A stretch of DNA of 64,000 bases. Origin: Sphingobium baderi. GTDB lineage: Bacteria; Pseudomonadota; Alphaproteobacteria; Sphingomonadales; Sphingomonadaceae. Made by a program: the position numbers and the translations under genes. How positions within the stretch are numbered: the first letter of the stretch is position 1; every line of letters begins with the position of its first letter. Location: assembly GCF_001456115.1 (NCBI RefSeq), contig NZ_CP013264.1, positions 620,001-684,000 on the forward strand. Reading direction: 5' to 3'. This document shows positions 44,404 to 53,346 of the stretch, in pieces. The notes under the pieces are model-generated. The model saw only the letters and a list, made by a program, of their open reading frames with translations, was not told where the DNA came from and ran no database searches.

Positions 44404-45027
44404 CTATCCGCCCAGCACGTTGATCGTGAAGGCCAATATGCCCAGGTTGAAGACAAAGGCGGCAATGCAGTGGAAGATGACCACGCGGCGGACCTCCATG
44501 ACGTTGATCGACACGTCCGACGTCTGGAAGGTCATGCCCAGCGTGTATGAAAAATAGATGAAATCCCAATAGCGCGGCTCTTGGGTGGCAGGGAAATCCA
44601 TGCCGCCTTTGTCCTTCCCCTTTTCATCGGCGACATAGAAGATATGGGCATAATGCAAGGCATAGATATGGTTGGAAAAGAGCCACGCCAGCGCCAGCGT
44701 CGCCAGCACCAGCGCGATGACGGCCCGATCCGGCCCGCCATGCTGCATGACCGCCACGCCGACTGCGACCAGTATGACCAGCGAAACGATGCCGGTCAGG
44801 ATCAGCATCAGTTCGCGATTGGCGTCATTGGCCGCCGCGTTGCGGCGCATCGTCTGCGGGTCGGCCTTCAGCAGCGCTATGGTGGAGAGCAGGAAGGCCA
44901 GCGCCGCCACATCGAACCCCGCCATCGCCGCTTCATGCCAGGGCAGCACCAGCGCAAACGGTGCAATACTGACCAGCAAGGCCAGGAACATGACATAGCG
45001 CCACGGAAAGACAGGGGATGTTTTCAT
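44404..45027 (-). CDS. DUF1345 membrane protein
   Basis: 207 residues from ATG 45027 (ATG 45036 is possible). Five hydrophobic segments, starting YVMFLALLVSIAPFALVLPW. The C-terminal YWDFIYFSYTLGMTFQTSDV (about 150-170) is a signature of the DUF1345 family, resembling the pore loop of small ion channels. Function is not established. It is separated by 49 bases from the methyltransferase gene on the same strand. Confidence 0.85.
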   Translation of the reverse strand: MKTSPVFPWRYVMFLALLVSIAPFALVLPWHEAAMAGFDVAALAFLLSTIALLKADPQTMRRNAAANDANRELMLILTGIVSLVILVAVGVAVMQHGGPDRAVIALVLATLALAWLFSNHIYALHYAHIFYVADEKGKDKGGMDFPATQEPRYWDFIYFSYTLGMTFQTSDVSINVMEVRRVVIFHCIAAFVFNLGILAFTINVLGG

Positions 45028-45140
45028 GCCACGCATGGAAGGCGCAAAGCGCGCGCGATGCAAGAGGGGGAAGGATAATGAGGGGTGGCGCGGCGCGCAT
45101 TTGGCTGTAAGGAACAGATCATGACCAAAAGGCGCGGGGC

Positions 45141-45749
45141 ATGATCGCGAAACTGAAAGGGCGGCTGGACAGCACCGGCATCGACCACGCCATCATCGAC
45201 GTGGGCGGCGTGGGCTATCTGGTCGGTGCATCGTCGCGCACATTGGCCGCGCTGGGGCCGGTGGGCGAAGCCGTGACCGTGCACACCGAAATGCTGGTGT
45301 CGGAGGATTCGATCCGCCTCGTCGGCTTTGCGCGGGGGGAGGAGCGCGACTGGTTCCGCCTGCTGATCGGCGTGCAGGGCGTGGGCTCGCGGGTGGCGCT
45401 GGCCATCCTGTCGGCGCTGGAACCGCTGGAACTGCACCGCGCGGTCGCGGCGGGGGACAAGGCGATGGTCGCGCGGGCCAATGGCGTCGGCCCCAAGCTG
45501 GCGCTGCGGATCGTCAATGAACTGAAAGACAAGATCGGCGTGGCGCCCACGGCCGCCGGGCCTCTGGGGTCGGGCGGCATTCCGATTTCGGCAGGCGGAT
45601 ATGGTGCCGATGCCTTGTCCGCGCTCCAGAATCTGGGCTTCCGCCCCGCCGAAGCCAGCGCGGCAGTGGCTGCGGCGGAAGAGGAGCTAGGCGAGGAGGC
45701 AACCCTTGACGCCCTCGTCCGCCTCGCCCTGCGGAAGGCGGCGAAATGA
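45141..45749 (+). CDS. ruvA: Holliday junction DNA helicase subunit RuvA
   Basis: 202 residues. Domain I has [20 protein letters not shown], and the helix-hairpin-helix domain II has [19 protein letters not shown] and [17 protein letters not shown]. Domain III closes the protein ([20 protein letters not shown]). RuvA binds the four-way junction and recruits RuvB. Its stop overlaps the RuvB start as ATGA. Confidence 0.98.
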   Translation: MIAKLKGRLDSTGIDHAIIDVGGVGYLVGASSRTLAALGPVGEAVTVHTEMLVSEDSIRLVGFARGEERDWFRLLIGVQGVGSRVALAILSALEPLELHRAVAAGDKAMVARANGVGPKLALRIVNELKDKIGVAPTAAGPLGSGGIPISAGGYGADALSALQNLGFRPAEASAAVAAAEEELGEEATLDALVRLALRKAAK

Positions 45750-46768
45750 GCGACGAGGACCGCCTGATCGCCTCCACCCGCCGCGCTGAGGATGTGGACG
45801 CGGCGCTACGTCCCAGGACGCTCGACGAATTTATCGGGCAGAAGGCGGCGCGGGAGAATCTGCGTATCTTCATCGAGGCGGCGAAGGGGCGCGGCGAGGC
45901 GCTGGACCATGTGCTGTTCTTCGGCCCGCCCGGCCTTGGCAAGACGACGCTGGCGCAGATCGTCGCGAAGGAAATGGGCGTGGGCTTCCGCGCCACGTCC
46001 GGCCCGGTGATCGCCAAGTCGGGCGATCTTGCCGCGCTGCTCACCAATCTGGATGAAGGCGACGTGCTGTTCGTGGATGAGATCCACCGGCTCAATCCCG
46101 CGGTCGAGGAAGTGCTCTATCCCGCGATGGAGGACCGCGCGCTGGACCTGATGATCGGCGAGGGGCCGTCGGCGCGGTCGGTGCGGATCGACCTGCCCCG
46201 CTTCACGCTGGTCGGCGCGACGACGCGGCAGGGATTGCTGACGACGCCGCTGCGCGACCGCTTCGGCATTCCGGTGCGGCTGCAATTCTATACGGTGGAG
46301 GAACTGGAACTGGTGGTGCGGCGGGCCGCGCGATTGCTGGACCTTGGCATCACCCCCGACGGCGCGGTGGAGATCGCGCGCCGGTCGCGGGGCACGCCGC
46401 GCATCGCAGGCAGGCTGCTGCGCCGGGTGCGCGACTTCGCCAATGTCGCGGGCGCGGCGGCCGTCGACGCGAAGGTAGCGGACGCGTCGCTCAGCCGTCT
46501 GGAGGTCGATCATCTGGGGCTGGACCTGATGGACCGGCGTTACCTGACGATGATCGCGGACATCTATCGCGGCGGGCCGGTCGGCGTGGAAACGCTGGCG
46601 GCGGGGCTTTCGGAGCCGCGCGACACGATCGAGGAAGTGATCGAGCCTTATCTGATCCAGCTTGGCCTCATCGCCCGGACGGCGCGGGGGCGCTGCCTGA
46701 ACGGGCCGGGATGGAAGCATCTGGGCCTCAATCCGCCCGCCGGATCACAGGACGGCCTGTTCGACTGA
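45746..46768 (+). CDS. ruvB: Holliday junction DNA helicase subunit RuvB
   Basis: 340 residues. Walker [13 protein letters not shown] (about 62) and Walker [14 protein letters not shown] (about 110), with the sensor and arginine-finger region [20 protein letters not shown]. The C-terminal winged helix ends [20 protein letters not shown]. RuvB is the ring motor of branch migration. ruvC is not adjacent. Confidence 0.98.
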   Translation: MSDEDRLIASTRRAEDVDAALRPRTLDEFIGQKAARENLRIFIEAAKGRGEALDHVLFFGPPGLGKTTLAQIVAKEMGVGFRATSGPVIAKSGDLAALLTNLDEGDVLFVDEIHRLNPAVEEVLYPAMEDRALDLMIGEGPSARSVRIDLPRFTLVGATTRQGLLTTPLRDRFGIPVRLQFYTVEELELVVRRAARLLDLGITPDGAVEIARRSRGTPRIAGRLLRRVRDFANVAGAAAVDAKVADASLSRLEVDHLGLDLMDRRYLTMIADIYRGGPVGVETLAAGLSEPRDTIEEVIEPYLIQLGLIARTARGRCLNGPGWKHLGLNPPAGSQDGLFD

Positions 46769-46863
46769 AACCCCAAAACAGCATGGCCGTTACGGCAGAG
46801 CGCCGTTATAGCTGCACGGGCGACAGGCGCGCGGCGGAACGGGCCGATAACAGGAGTGGGCCT

Positions 46864-48642
46864 TTGAGGGCAATTGAACGCTTTCCCAATCTGGTGACGA
46901 TGTTCTTTGCGCGCGCGAAGGAGATGGGCGACGCCCCCTTCCTGTGGCGCAAGAAGGACGGCGCATGGCGTTCGATGAGTTGGACGGACGTCGCCTATGA
47001 CGTGGCGGCGCTGGCGAGCGCGCTCCGGGCGCAGGGGCTGAAACCCGGAGACCCGGTGATGCTGGTGAGCGAGAACCGGCCGGAATTCTGCATCGCCGAT
47101 CTGGCCATCATGGCGGCGGGCGGCGTCACCGTGCCGACCTACACCACCAACACCACGCGCGATCATCAGCATATCCTGACGGACAGCGGGGCGCAGGCGG
47201 TGATCGTGTCCACCGCGAAACTCGCCGCCACGCTGATGCCCGCCGTGCTGCGGTCGCAGGCGCGCTTCGTGATCGGCATGGAACCGGTGCGCGGGGCGCA
47301 GGGCCAGATCGCATGCCATTTGTGGAGCGACCTGATCGCCGCGCATCCCACCGATATCGAGGCCTGCGCGCTGGAACAGACGGCGGGACGCGAAGATCTG
47401 GCCTGCATCATCTACACCAGCGGCACGGGCGGCGCGCCGCGCGGGGTGATGCAGCATCACGGCTCGATCCTCTGCAATATCGAGGGCGCCGCAAAGCTGG
47501 TCGCGGAGGATTTCGGATGGGATGACGAGGTTTTCCTGTCCTTCCTCCCCCTCTCCCACGCCTATGAGCATAGCGGCGGGCAGTTCCTGCCGATCATGCT
47601 GGCGGCGCAAATCTATTATTCCGAAGGGCTGGAAAAACTCGCCTCCAATATCGAGGAGACGCGGCCCACCATCATGGTGGTTGTCCCCCGCCTGTTCGAA
47701 GTGCTGCGCGCGCGGATCATCAAGTCGATCGAGAAACAGGGGAAGCTCCCCCATTTCCTGCTGCAACAGGCGCTGCGGATCGCCGCGAAGGAGCAGCGCG
47801 GCGCAAAGTCGGTGTTGGACCTGCCGATGAAGGCGCTGCTGTCGCGGACTTTGAGGCCCAAGGTGGCGAAGCGCTTCGGCGGGCGGATGAAGGCGCTGGT
47901 GTCGGGCGGCGCGCCGCTCAATCCCGATGTCGGGCTGTTCTTCGAGGCGATGGGGCTGACGCTGCTGCAAGGCTATGGCCAGACGGAGGCGGGACCGGTC
48001 ATCAGTTGCAACCGGCCCGCCGCCGGCATCGCCATGGACACGGTCGGCCCGCCGCTGGATGGCGTGGAAGTCAGAATCGCCGAGGATGGCGAGATATTGG
48101 CGCGCGGCGAACTGGTGATGCACGGTTACTGGCGCAATCCGGCGGAAACGGAAAAGGTGCTGAAGGACGGCTGGCTGCACACCGGCGACATTGGCGAGAT
48201 CGATGCGCGCGGGCGCATCCGCATCACCGACCGCAAGAAGGACCTGATCGTCAATGACAAGGGCGACAATGTCGCGCCCCAGAAGGTCGAGGGGATGCTG
48301 ACCCTGCAACCCGAAATCGGGCAGGCGATGGTGTCGGGCGACCGGCGGCCGCATCTGGTCGGCCTGATCGTGCCGGACGCCGAATGGACCCGCGAATGGG
48401 CAGCGGCGCAGGGCAAGGGCGTTGAAGGGGTCGAGAGCGATCCGGCCTATCTGACAGCGCTGCGGGCGGCGGTGGACCGGGTGAACCAGGACCTGTCCGT
48501 GATCGAGCGGGTGCGGCGCTTCATCCTGGCGGACGAGCCCTTCTCCATCGAGAATGAAGAAATGACCCCGTCGATGAAAATCCGCCGCCACGTCATCCGC
48601 AAACGCTATCAGGAGCGGCTGGACGCGCTTTATAAGGCGTAG
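46864..48642 (+). CDS. Long-chain acyl-CoA synthetase (AMP-binding)
   Basis: 592 residues from TTG 46864, chosen because AGGAG lies at 46852-46856; the ATG at 46783 gives 27 extra residues without similarity. The P-loop is ACIIYTSGTGGAPRGVMQHH (about 175-195); the adenylation motifs GQTEAGPVISCNRP and DGWLHTGDIGEIDARGRIRI, and the RKKDLIVNDKGDNVAPQKVE hinge, are all present. It activates fatty acids through acyl-AMP. No beta-oxidation genes are adjacent. Confidence 0.92.
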   Translation: MRAIERFPNLVTMFFARAKEMGDAPFLWRKKDGAWRSMSWTDVAYDVAALASALRAQGLKPGDPVMLVSENRPEFCIADLAIMAAGGVTVPTYTTNTTRDHQHILTDSGAQAVIVSTAKLAATLMPAVLRSQARFVIGMEPVRGAQGQIACHLWSDLIAAHPTDIEACALEQTAGREDLACIIYTSGTGGAPRGVMQHHGSILCNIEGAAKLVAEDFGWDDEVFLSFLPLSHAYEHSGGQFLPIMLAAQIYYSEGLEKLASNIEETRPTIMVVVPRLFEVLRARIIKSIEKQGKLPHFLLQQALRIAAKEQRGAKSVLDLPMKALLSRTLRPKVAKRFGGRMKALVSGGAPLNPDVGLFFEAMGLTLLQGYGQTEAGPVISCNRPAAGIAMDTVGPPLDGVEVRIAEDGEILARGELVMHGYWRNPAETEKVLKDGWLHTGDIGEIDARGRIRITDRKKDLIVNDKGDNVAPQKVEGMLTLQPEIGQAMVSGDRRPHLVGLIVPDAEWTREWAAAQGKGVEGVESDPAYLTALRAAVDRVNQDLSVIERVRRFILADEPFSIENEEMTPSMKIRRHVIRKRYQERLDALYKA

Positions 48643-48707
48643 AGATTTATAGGCGCTGGGGACTGTTTTGGGCCAATGAGGGAAATTCCCCGCCTCACTT
48701 CGTTCAC

Positions 48708-48843
48708 CCTGAGTAGGGGTTCAGCCCTTCGACTGACTGCTGACAGCAGTCGCTCAGGATAAACTTGGCCCCGCGCCAAGTCGAAGCTAGCGCGACATCT
48801 GTCCTTCGATACGCCCCTTCGACAGGCTCAGGCGCTACTCAGG
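48708..48843. repeat. Nested inverted-repeat intergenic element
   Basis: CCTGAGTAG (48708-48716) and CTACTCAGG (48835-48843) form an outer 9-bp repeat. Inside are GACTGCT-GAC-AGCAGTC (48735-48751) and ACTTGGC-CCCGC-GCCAAGT (48763-48781), and the words CCCTTCGACTGAC and CCCCTTCGACAGG, each followed by CTCAGG, appear twice. It sits in the 259-base gap between the converging acyl-CoA ligase and lipoprotein genes; a REP-like element or part of a small transposon-derived repeat family is likely. Confidence 0.7.
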
Positions 48844-48901
48844 AAGAACGGGGATGGGGAAGCGGGCCATCCGCTCGCCACCCATAACCGCCAAGCGAAC
48901 G

Positions 48902-49303
48902 CTATTTGCCCGGCGTGCGATAAGGGGTGAAGTCGCCCAGCGCGCAAGTTCCCGTGGTCATGCCGATCGTGAGGTCCGCGCTTCTCGCGATGTCGCCCCG
49001 GCAATATTGCGATCCGAACGGCCGGATGATCATCGTGTCGCCGCGCGTCAGACCGGGACAACTGCCGATCAACTCATTCTTGTAGATGAGCTTGCTGCTC
49101 ATCCTATAGAGGACGATATTGCCGCTGATGACGCGGAAACTGCCTTGCGGCCGCATGGTGACGCAGCTCACCTTTTCGCCGGGCACTTTTCCAGCGAGCG
49201 CTTTTTCCAGTTCCGCCGTCTGCTTTTCCGTCAGCCGGGGCGCTTCATAGCTCCCCGCGCAAGCCCCCAGCACCAGCGGTGCAAGCATGATCCCGAGACG
49301 CAT
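48902..49303 (-). CDS. Conserved hypothetical lipoprotein
   Basis: 133 residues from ATG 49303. MRLGIMLAPLVLGACAGS carries a lipobox (LGAC). The rest is beta-rich with four cysteines (KVSCVTM, IGSCPGL, SQYCRGD, TGTCALGD), compatible with two disulfides. No named family is recognised. It is 51 bases downstream of gloB on the same strand. Confidence 0.75.
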   Translation of the reverse strand: MRLGIMLAPLVLGACAGSYEAPRLTEKQTAELEKALAGKVPGEKVSCVTMRPQGSFRVISGNIVLYRMSSKLIYKNELIGSCPGLTRGDTMIIRPFGSQYCRGDIARSADLTIGMTTGTCALGDFTPYRTPGK

Positions 49304-49354
49304 GACGACTCTCCTGTTTCCTGTTCTCAAGACGCCAGGATAGAGCAAAAACCG

Positions 49355-50089
49355 TCAGGCGGCATCCTTTGCCGCGCGCCTTTGCGCCAATTCCGCTACA
49401 TCGCGCGCGCGCATGAAGATATTGGTGTCCCGTTCCAGGGCGATGGTGGTCGGCACGGTCGCCTCCCCCTGCGCCCGCGCGGCCTCGACGCTCTCCATCC
49501 TTGCGCGCAGGGCGGCATTGTCCGGCTCGACGGTCAGGGCGAAACGACCATTGGACTCCGTATATTCATGCGCGCAATAGACGGTGGTGTCGCCCGGCAG
49601 GGCCGCAAAGCGCTGCATATTGGCGAACATCTGCGCCGCTGTGCCTTCGAAAAGGCGGCCGCAGCCCATGGCGAACAGCGTATCGCCCACGAAGATGATC
49701 CCGTCATCGGCCAGATGATAGGCGATATGGCCCGCCGTATGAGCAGGAACCGCCATCACCTGCGCGACATGATCGCCGATGCGGACGCTGTCCCCTTCCC
49801 CGACCGTCCGGTCGAGCGTGCCGATCTTCGCGGCCTCCGCCGCCGGGCCGGTGATCGTGCAGCCACCCCAATCCTTCGCCGCCGCCTTGATTGCCGCATT
49901 GCCACCGACATGATCGCCATGCCAGTGCGTGTTCCAGATCTGGCCGATGGTCCAGCCCCGCTGCGCGGCGGCATCCAGCACCGGCTCCGCCACCGCCGGG
50001 TCGACCGCGACCGTATCCCCGCTGGCCGGATCGTGGATCAGCCAGACATAATTATCGGAGAGGACGGGAACGCGGACGACTTCCAGCAT
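49355..50089 (-). CDS. gloB: Hydroxyacylglutathione hydrolase (glyoxalase II)
   Basis: 244 residues. The metallo-beta-lactamase motif NTHWHGDHVGGN (about 57-68) binds the two metals, with further ligands at VPAHTAGHIAYH and VGDTLFAMGCGR. The C-terminal CAHEYTESNGRFAL binds glutathione thioester. It hydrolyses S-lactoylglutathione to lactate and glutathione. It directly follows gloA (three bases apart), forming a methylglyoxal detoxification operon. Confidence 0.96.
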   Translation of the reverse strand: MLEVVRVPVLSDNYVWLIHDPASGDTVAVDPAVAEPVLDAAAQRGWTIGQIWNTHWHGDHVGGNAAIKAAAKDWGGCTITGPAAEAAKIGTLDRTVGEGDSVRIGDHVAQVMAVPAHTAGHIAYHLADDGIIFVGDTLFAMGCGRLFEGTAAQMFANMQRFAALPGDTTVYCAHEYTESNGRFALTVEPDNAALRARMESVEAARAQGEATVPTTIALERDTNIFMRARDVAELAQRRAAKDAA

Positions 50090-50092
50090 GGT

Positions 50093-50539
50093 TTACCAGA
50101 CTCCCGTATTGGGCATCGACGCCCACGGCTCGGCCGGTTCCAGATGGCCATCCTGCAACAGTTCGATGGAGATATTGTCGGGCGTGCGGATGAACGCCAT
50201 GTGCCCGTCGCGCGGCGGCCGGTTGATCGTCACGCCGGCATCCATCAGGCGCTGACACGTCTCGTAGATATTTTCGACCCGGTAGGCGAGATGGCCGAAA
50301 TTGCGCCCGCCGGTATAATCTTCCGGCGCGCTGCCGTCCTGCGCGGGCCAGTTCCAGGTTAGTTCGACCTGCGCGGACTCGTCACCCGGCGCGGCCAGGA
50401 AAACCAGCGTGAAGCGCCCCTGCTCACTATCGACCCTCTTCTGCTCCTCAAGACCGAGGAGGTTGAAGAAAGCGATCGTCTTGTCGATGTCGGCAACGCG
50501 GATCATCGTGTGCAGATATTTGGGCAAGCGAAACTCCAT
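50093..50539 (-). CDS. gloA: Lactoylglutathione lyase (glyoxalase I)
   Basis: 148 residues. Metal ligands are seen in LHTMIRVAD (His), QVELTWNW (Glu), NFGHLAYRV (His) and NISIELLQDG (Glu). It isomerises the methylglyoxal-glutathione hemithioacetal to S-lactoylglutathione, handing over to GloB. Both need glutathione made by GshA encoded upstream. Confidence 0.95.
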   Translation of the reverse strand: MEFRLPKYLHTMIRVADIDKTIAFFNLLGLEEQKRVDSEQGRFTLVFLAAPGDESAQVELTWNWPAQDGSAPEDYTGGRNFGHLAYRVENIYETCQRLMDAGVTINRPPRDGHMAFIRTPDNISIELLQDGHLEPAEPWASMPNTGVW

Positions 50540-50630
50540 TCGTCACGATAAGCAACGGTTCATCTCAGGCGCGGCAGGAACCTTTCCAAGATAGGACGGG
50601 TTGGTCCGTGAAGGAAGAGGGAGGATCGGC

Positions 50631-51335
50631 ATGGCGCTGGAAATGCGGGACAAGGTTTTGCTGGGCTGCGCGGGATTGCTGGCGCTGGGCGTGGTGAGCG
50701 GCGGCTATCTGCTGGGCGATGGGCTCAAGCGCGCGAAGGCGGCGGATCGCTCCGTCACCGTGCGCGGCCTTGCGGAAAAGGATGTGACCGCCGACCTTGC
50801 CACATGGTCGATCAGCTATTCCGCCAATGGCTTCGACCTGCCCACGGTGCGGACCGAGATCGACAATAATACGAAGGAACTGAAAGCCTATTTCGCGAGC
50901 CTCGGCTTCAAGGCCGATGCGCTGACGCCGATCGGCGCGGGCGTGAACCAATATATGAACAATGGCGTCAACAACATCACCATCACGCAGCGGATGCTGC
51001 TCCGCACGACCGATATTGCCCGCGCGCAGCGGGCCGTGGCGCAGCAATTCGACCTCGTCCGGCGCGGCGTGACGGTGCAGGAGGGATCGGGGATGCGCTA
51101 CAGTTTCACCAAGCTCAACGACGTCAAGCCGCAGATGGTCGCCGCCGCGACCAAGGATGCGCGCGCCGCCGCCGAACAGTTCGCGCGCGACAGCGGCGCC
51201 AGCGTTGGCGGCATCAAGGGCGCCACGCAGGGCTATTTCTCCATCGAGCCGCGCGACGGCGAAGCGGAGGGGTCGAGCGATACGCCCTACAAGAAGGTAC
51301 GCGTCGTCACGACCGTCGATTTCTACCTGAACTGA
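50631..51335 (+). CDS. SIMPL (DUF541) domain protein
   Basis: 234 residues from ATG 50631, with GGAGGA five bases upstream. An N-terminal membrane helix or signal (LLGCAGLLALGVVSGGYLL) is followed by SVTVRGLAEKDVTADLATWS, the opening of the SIMPL domain, and ends VRVVTTVDFYLN. Proteins of this group sit in the periplasm and have been linked to oxidative stress and signalling, without a defined mechanism. It is convergent with the TPR protein gene. Confidence 0.88.
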   Translation: MALEMRDKVLLGCAGLLALGVVSGGYLLGDGLKRAKAADRSVTVRGLAEKDVTADLATWSISYSANGFDLPTVRTEIDNNTKELKAYFASLGFKADALTPIGAGVNQYMNNGVNNITITQRMLLRTTDIARAQRAVAQQFDLVRRGVTVQEGSGMRYSFTKLNDVKPQMVAAATKDARAAAEQFARDSGASVGGIKGATQGYFSIEPRDGEAEGSSDTPYKKVRVVTTVDFYLN

Positions 51336-51339
51336 GCGG

Positions 51340-52209
51340 TCAGGGCGCGGGCGGGAGGCGGGTGAGATTATCCGCCGCCGCCTTGCCAGCGGGCGCTTCA
51401 GGAGCCAGCTTGACGGCCCGCTGCCAGGCCGAGCGCGCGACATCCGCATGGTCGGTGAGGATCGCGATATTGCCTTCCTCCAGCGCCACAGAGGCGTCAT
51501 CGGGCGACAGTTGAACGGCCCGGGCGATATGCGCCTGCGCCAAAGGCATTTCCCCCATGCGACGCGCCAGGGTGGCGGACAACAGCCAGCCGAGCGGGTC
51601 CTTGGGCGCTTGTTCCAGCGCAATGTCGAGCGAATCCCGCGCCCCCTGATGATCGTTCAGCGCGACAAGGGCGCGGGCGCGGTCCAGATGCGCCTCGCCC
51701 TTTTCGATCCCGTCGGGCAATCCGCGCGCCAGCGCCGCGTCGAAATCCGCCTTTGCCTTGGCCGCGTCTCCCCCCGCCAGCGCAGCATTGCCCGCCTGCG
51801 CCCAGAGCCGCGCGCTTTGCGCCATTTCGCCGGTGCGTTCGGCCTCGTCCGCCGCCTGTTCCAGCGCGACGATGGCGGGCGCCCAGCGTTCCGCGCGCGC
51901 ATAGGCAAAGCCCATGCAATGCCGGGCGTAGAAGTTGCCGCCTTCGATCCGCCATTTCTCGGCAAAGGCCACTCCCTGCTCGGGCGACTGGAGCGCGGCG
52001 TCGATGCAGGCCTGAAAAGGCGCGGCATATTTGGGCGGGACGGGGATCATGCCGTCCTTCGCCTCTTCGGACGTCCGGGGCGCGGGCGCGCTTTCCGCAG
52101 CGGCGGCGCGCGCTTCGACGGCCTCCTTGCGCTTGCGGTTCATCACCGCCTCGATCTCCGGATCATAGGCCTGGGGCATGAGCAGCAGGAGGGGAAGAAG
52201 GAAGGGCAT
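51340..52209 (-). CDS. Tetratricopeptide-repeat protein, exported
   Basis: 289 residues. A short hydrophobic N-terminus (MPFLLPLLLLMPQA) is followed by four or five TPR units (for example YARHCMGFAYARAERWAPAI and LARRMGEMPLAQAHIARAVQ), which form a helical scaffold for protein contacts. The start ATG shares one base with the stop codon of the upstream hydrolase gene (TGATG), so translation is coupled. Function unknown. Confidence 0.85.
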   Translation of the reverse strand: MPFLLPLLLLMPQAYDPEIEAVMNRKRKEAVEARAAAAESAPAPRTSEEAKDGMIPVPPKYAAPFQACIDAALQSPEQGVAFAEKWRIEGGNFYARHCMGFAYARAERWAPAIVALEQAADEAERTGEMAQSARLWAQAGNAALAGGDAAKAKADFDAALARGLPDGIEKGEAHLDRARALVALNDHQGARDSLDIALEQAPKDPLGWLLSATLARRMGEMPLAQAHIARAVQLSPDDASVALEEGNIAILTDHADVARSAWQRAVKLAPEAPAGKAAADNLTRLPPAP

Positions 52210-52967
52210 CAGAGATTGTCCAGCAGGCTGGCGACGGCGCGGATCAACAAGGCGATGTCGCTGTCGCGCGAAAGGCGGTGATCGCCGTCCTTAATCAGCA
52301 GCGTCTGCACATCGGATGAACGCACCTGCCGCGCGATCCGCAGCGCGATTTCCCACGGCACGTCGGGATCGGCCTGACCCTGGAGCAGGCGGATGGGGCA
52401 ATCAAGCGCGATTTCGCCCTCCAGCACCCTGAGCGCCTGTCCCGATTTCCAGAAGCCGAGCGTCGTCACATAGGGCTGATCGCCATAAGGCGTCGGCTCG
52501 ACGAGGCGACCTTGCGCGGCCAGCGTCGCCCGGTCGGCTTGCGGAAATCCCCACTCCGTGAAATCGGGCGCCGCCGCTATGCCCACGATCCCCGCCACGC
52601 GATCCGGCCGGGCGAGCGCGATCAGCAGGGCCAGCCATCCGCCCATGGACGATCCGACGAGCAGCAGAGGCCCCTGCGTCAGCGCATCGATCAGCAACAG
52701 GGCATCGTCACGCCAGCTGACCAGCGTGCCGTCCTCGAACGCGCCCTCGCTCGCGCCGTTGCCGGCATAGTCAAGCCGCAGCATGGCCCGCCCCGTTTCC
52801 GCCGCCCATCGATCCAGCGCAACAGCCTTCCCGCCTTCCATGTCCGACATATAGCCGGGCAGAAAAACGATGGTGGTGCCCTTCCCGGCGCGATGGCGAT
52901 AGGCCAGCTTCAGCCCATCGGGGCGCGGAAAGAAGGAAGGGGGCGACGATGGCGGGATATCCGGAAT
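52209..52967 (-). CDS. Alpha/beta hydrolase, apparent AUU start codon
   Basis: 252 residues. The nucleophile elbow is VGSSMGGWLALLIAL (GxSxG, about 108), the acid is likely in LQGQADPDVPW, and the histidine in IKDGDHRLSRDSDI. The fold is similar to small esterases and peptidases of the family. No ATG, GTG or TTG lies in frame between the tRNA gene and the domain. The only strong ribosome-binding site, AGGAGG (52973-52978), is five bases upstream of ATT 52967, so an AUU start, as in infC, is inferred. The longer frame through the tRNA is not used. Confidence 0.85.
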   Translation of the reverse strand: MPDIPPSSPPSFFPRPDGLKLAYRHRAGKGTTIVFLPGYMSDMEGGKAVALDRWAAETGRAMLRLDYAGNGASEGAFEDGTLVSWRDDALLLIDALTQGPLLLVGSSMGGWLALLIALARPDRVAGIVGIAAAPDFTEWGFPQADRATLAAQGRLVEPTPYGDQPYVTTLGFWKSGQALRVLEGEIALDCPIRLLQGQADPDVPWEIALRIARQVRSSDVQTLLIKDGDHRLSRDSDIALLIRAVASLLDNL

Positions 52968-53097
52968 CTGATCCTCCTGCGGGATGAAAGTCTTTCCCGA
53001 CCCTTTAGAAGGTCCGATGCGCGGAGTCAGAAAAATTATGCGGCGGATATGATTGACAGCCCCCCGGCCAACGGCTAATCGCGCCCACCTACCCCGT
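52968..53097. other. Region between tRNA-Leu and the hydrolase
   Basis: 130 bases. It contains the ribosome-binding site for the AUU start on the minus strand and presumably the divergent promoters for the tRNA and the hydrolase. TTGACAG at 53053-53059 precedes the tRNA start (53098) by about 40 bases and is a plausible -35; no good -10 was settled. Confidence 0.4.
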
Positions 53098-53184
53098 GCC
53101 CAGATGGCGGAATTGGTAGACGCACCAGCTTCAGGTGCTGGCGATCGCAAGGTCGTGGAGGTTCGAGTCCTCTTCTGGGCACCA
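53098..53184 (+). tRNA. tRNA-Leu (CAG anticodon), island integration site
   Basis: 87 bases with CCA encoded. Acceptor stem GCCCAGA/TCTGGGC, anticodon stem CCAGC/GCTGG with loop TTCAGGT (CAG), a long variable arm typical of leucine tRNA, and a T-loop TTCGAGT. The 3' end from 53162 onward is repeated at 63063-63092 with one base missing, marking the attachment site of the island. Confidence 0.95.
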
Positions 53185-53192
53185 TTTGTTCT
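53162..53192 (+). repeat. attL: tRNA-Leu 3' end
   Basis: 31 bases (TTCGAGTCCTCTTCTGGG, then CACCATTTGTTCT) repeated at 63063-63092 as TTCGAGTCCTCTTCTGG, then CACCATTTGTTCT. They differ only by one missing G in the acceptor-stem part of the far copy. Confidence 0.93.
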
Positions 53193-53216
53193 TCCGGCGA
53201 CGTCCGGGAACATCCG

Positions 53217-53243
53217 AAAAGCGGCTGATTTCAGCCGCTTTTT
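53217..53243 (+). terminator. Rho-independent terminator after tRNA-Leu
   Basis: AAAAGCGGCT (53217-53226), loop GATTTC, AGCCGCTTTT (53233-53242), then T. It lies on the island side of attL, so the island carries its own terminator behind the tRNA, insulating it from the integrase gene. Confidence 0.9.
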
Positions 53244-53346
53244 GTGTTATATCCGTCCAGTCAAATCCGGGCTGATCCGGCACCAATCGGGAACAAATAT
53301 GGTATCCTGCATGGTATCGAAGGCCCCTTATGGACGGGCCGATACC

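Noticed and set aside
48854..50362. 502-codon plus-strand frame
   Set aside because: Antisense to the lipoprotein, gloB and gloA genes, which are all recognised.
52968..53213. N-terminal extension of the hydrolase frame to an ATG at 53213
   Set aside because: It would read antisense through tRNA-Leu and has no resemblance to hydrolases; the AGGAGG-AUU start is better.
53217..53243. Stem-loop after the tRNA as a second attachment core
   Set aside because: It is not repeated at the right end; it is a plain terminator with a T-run.
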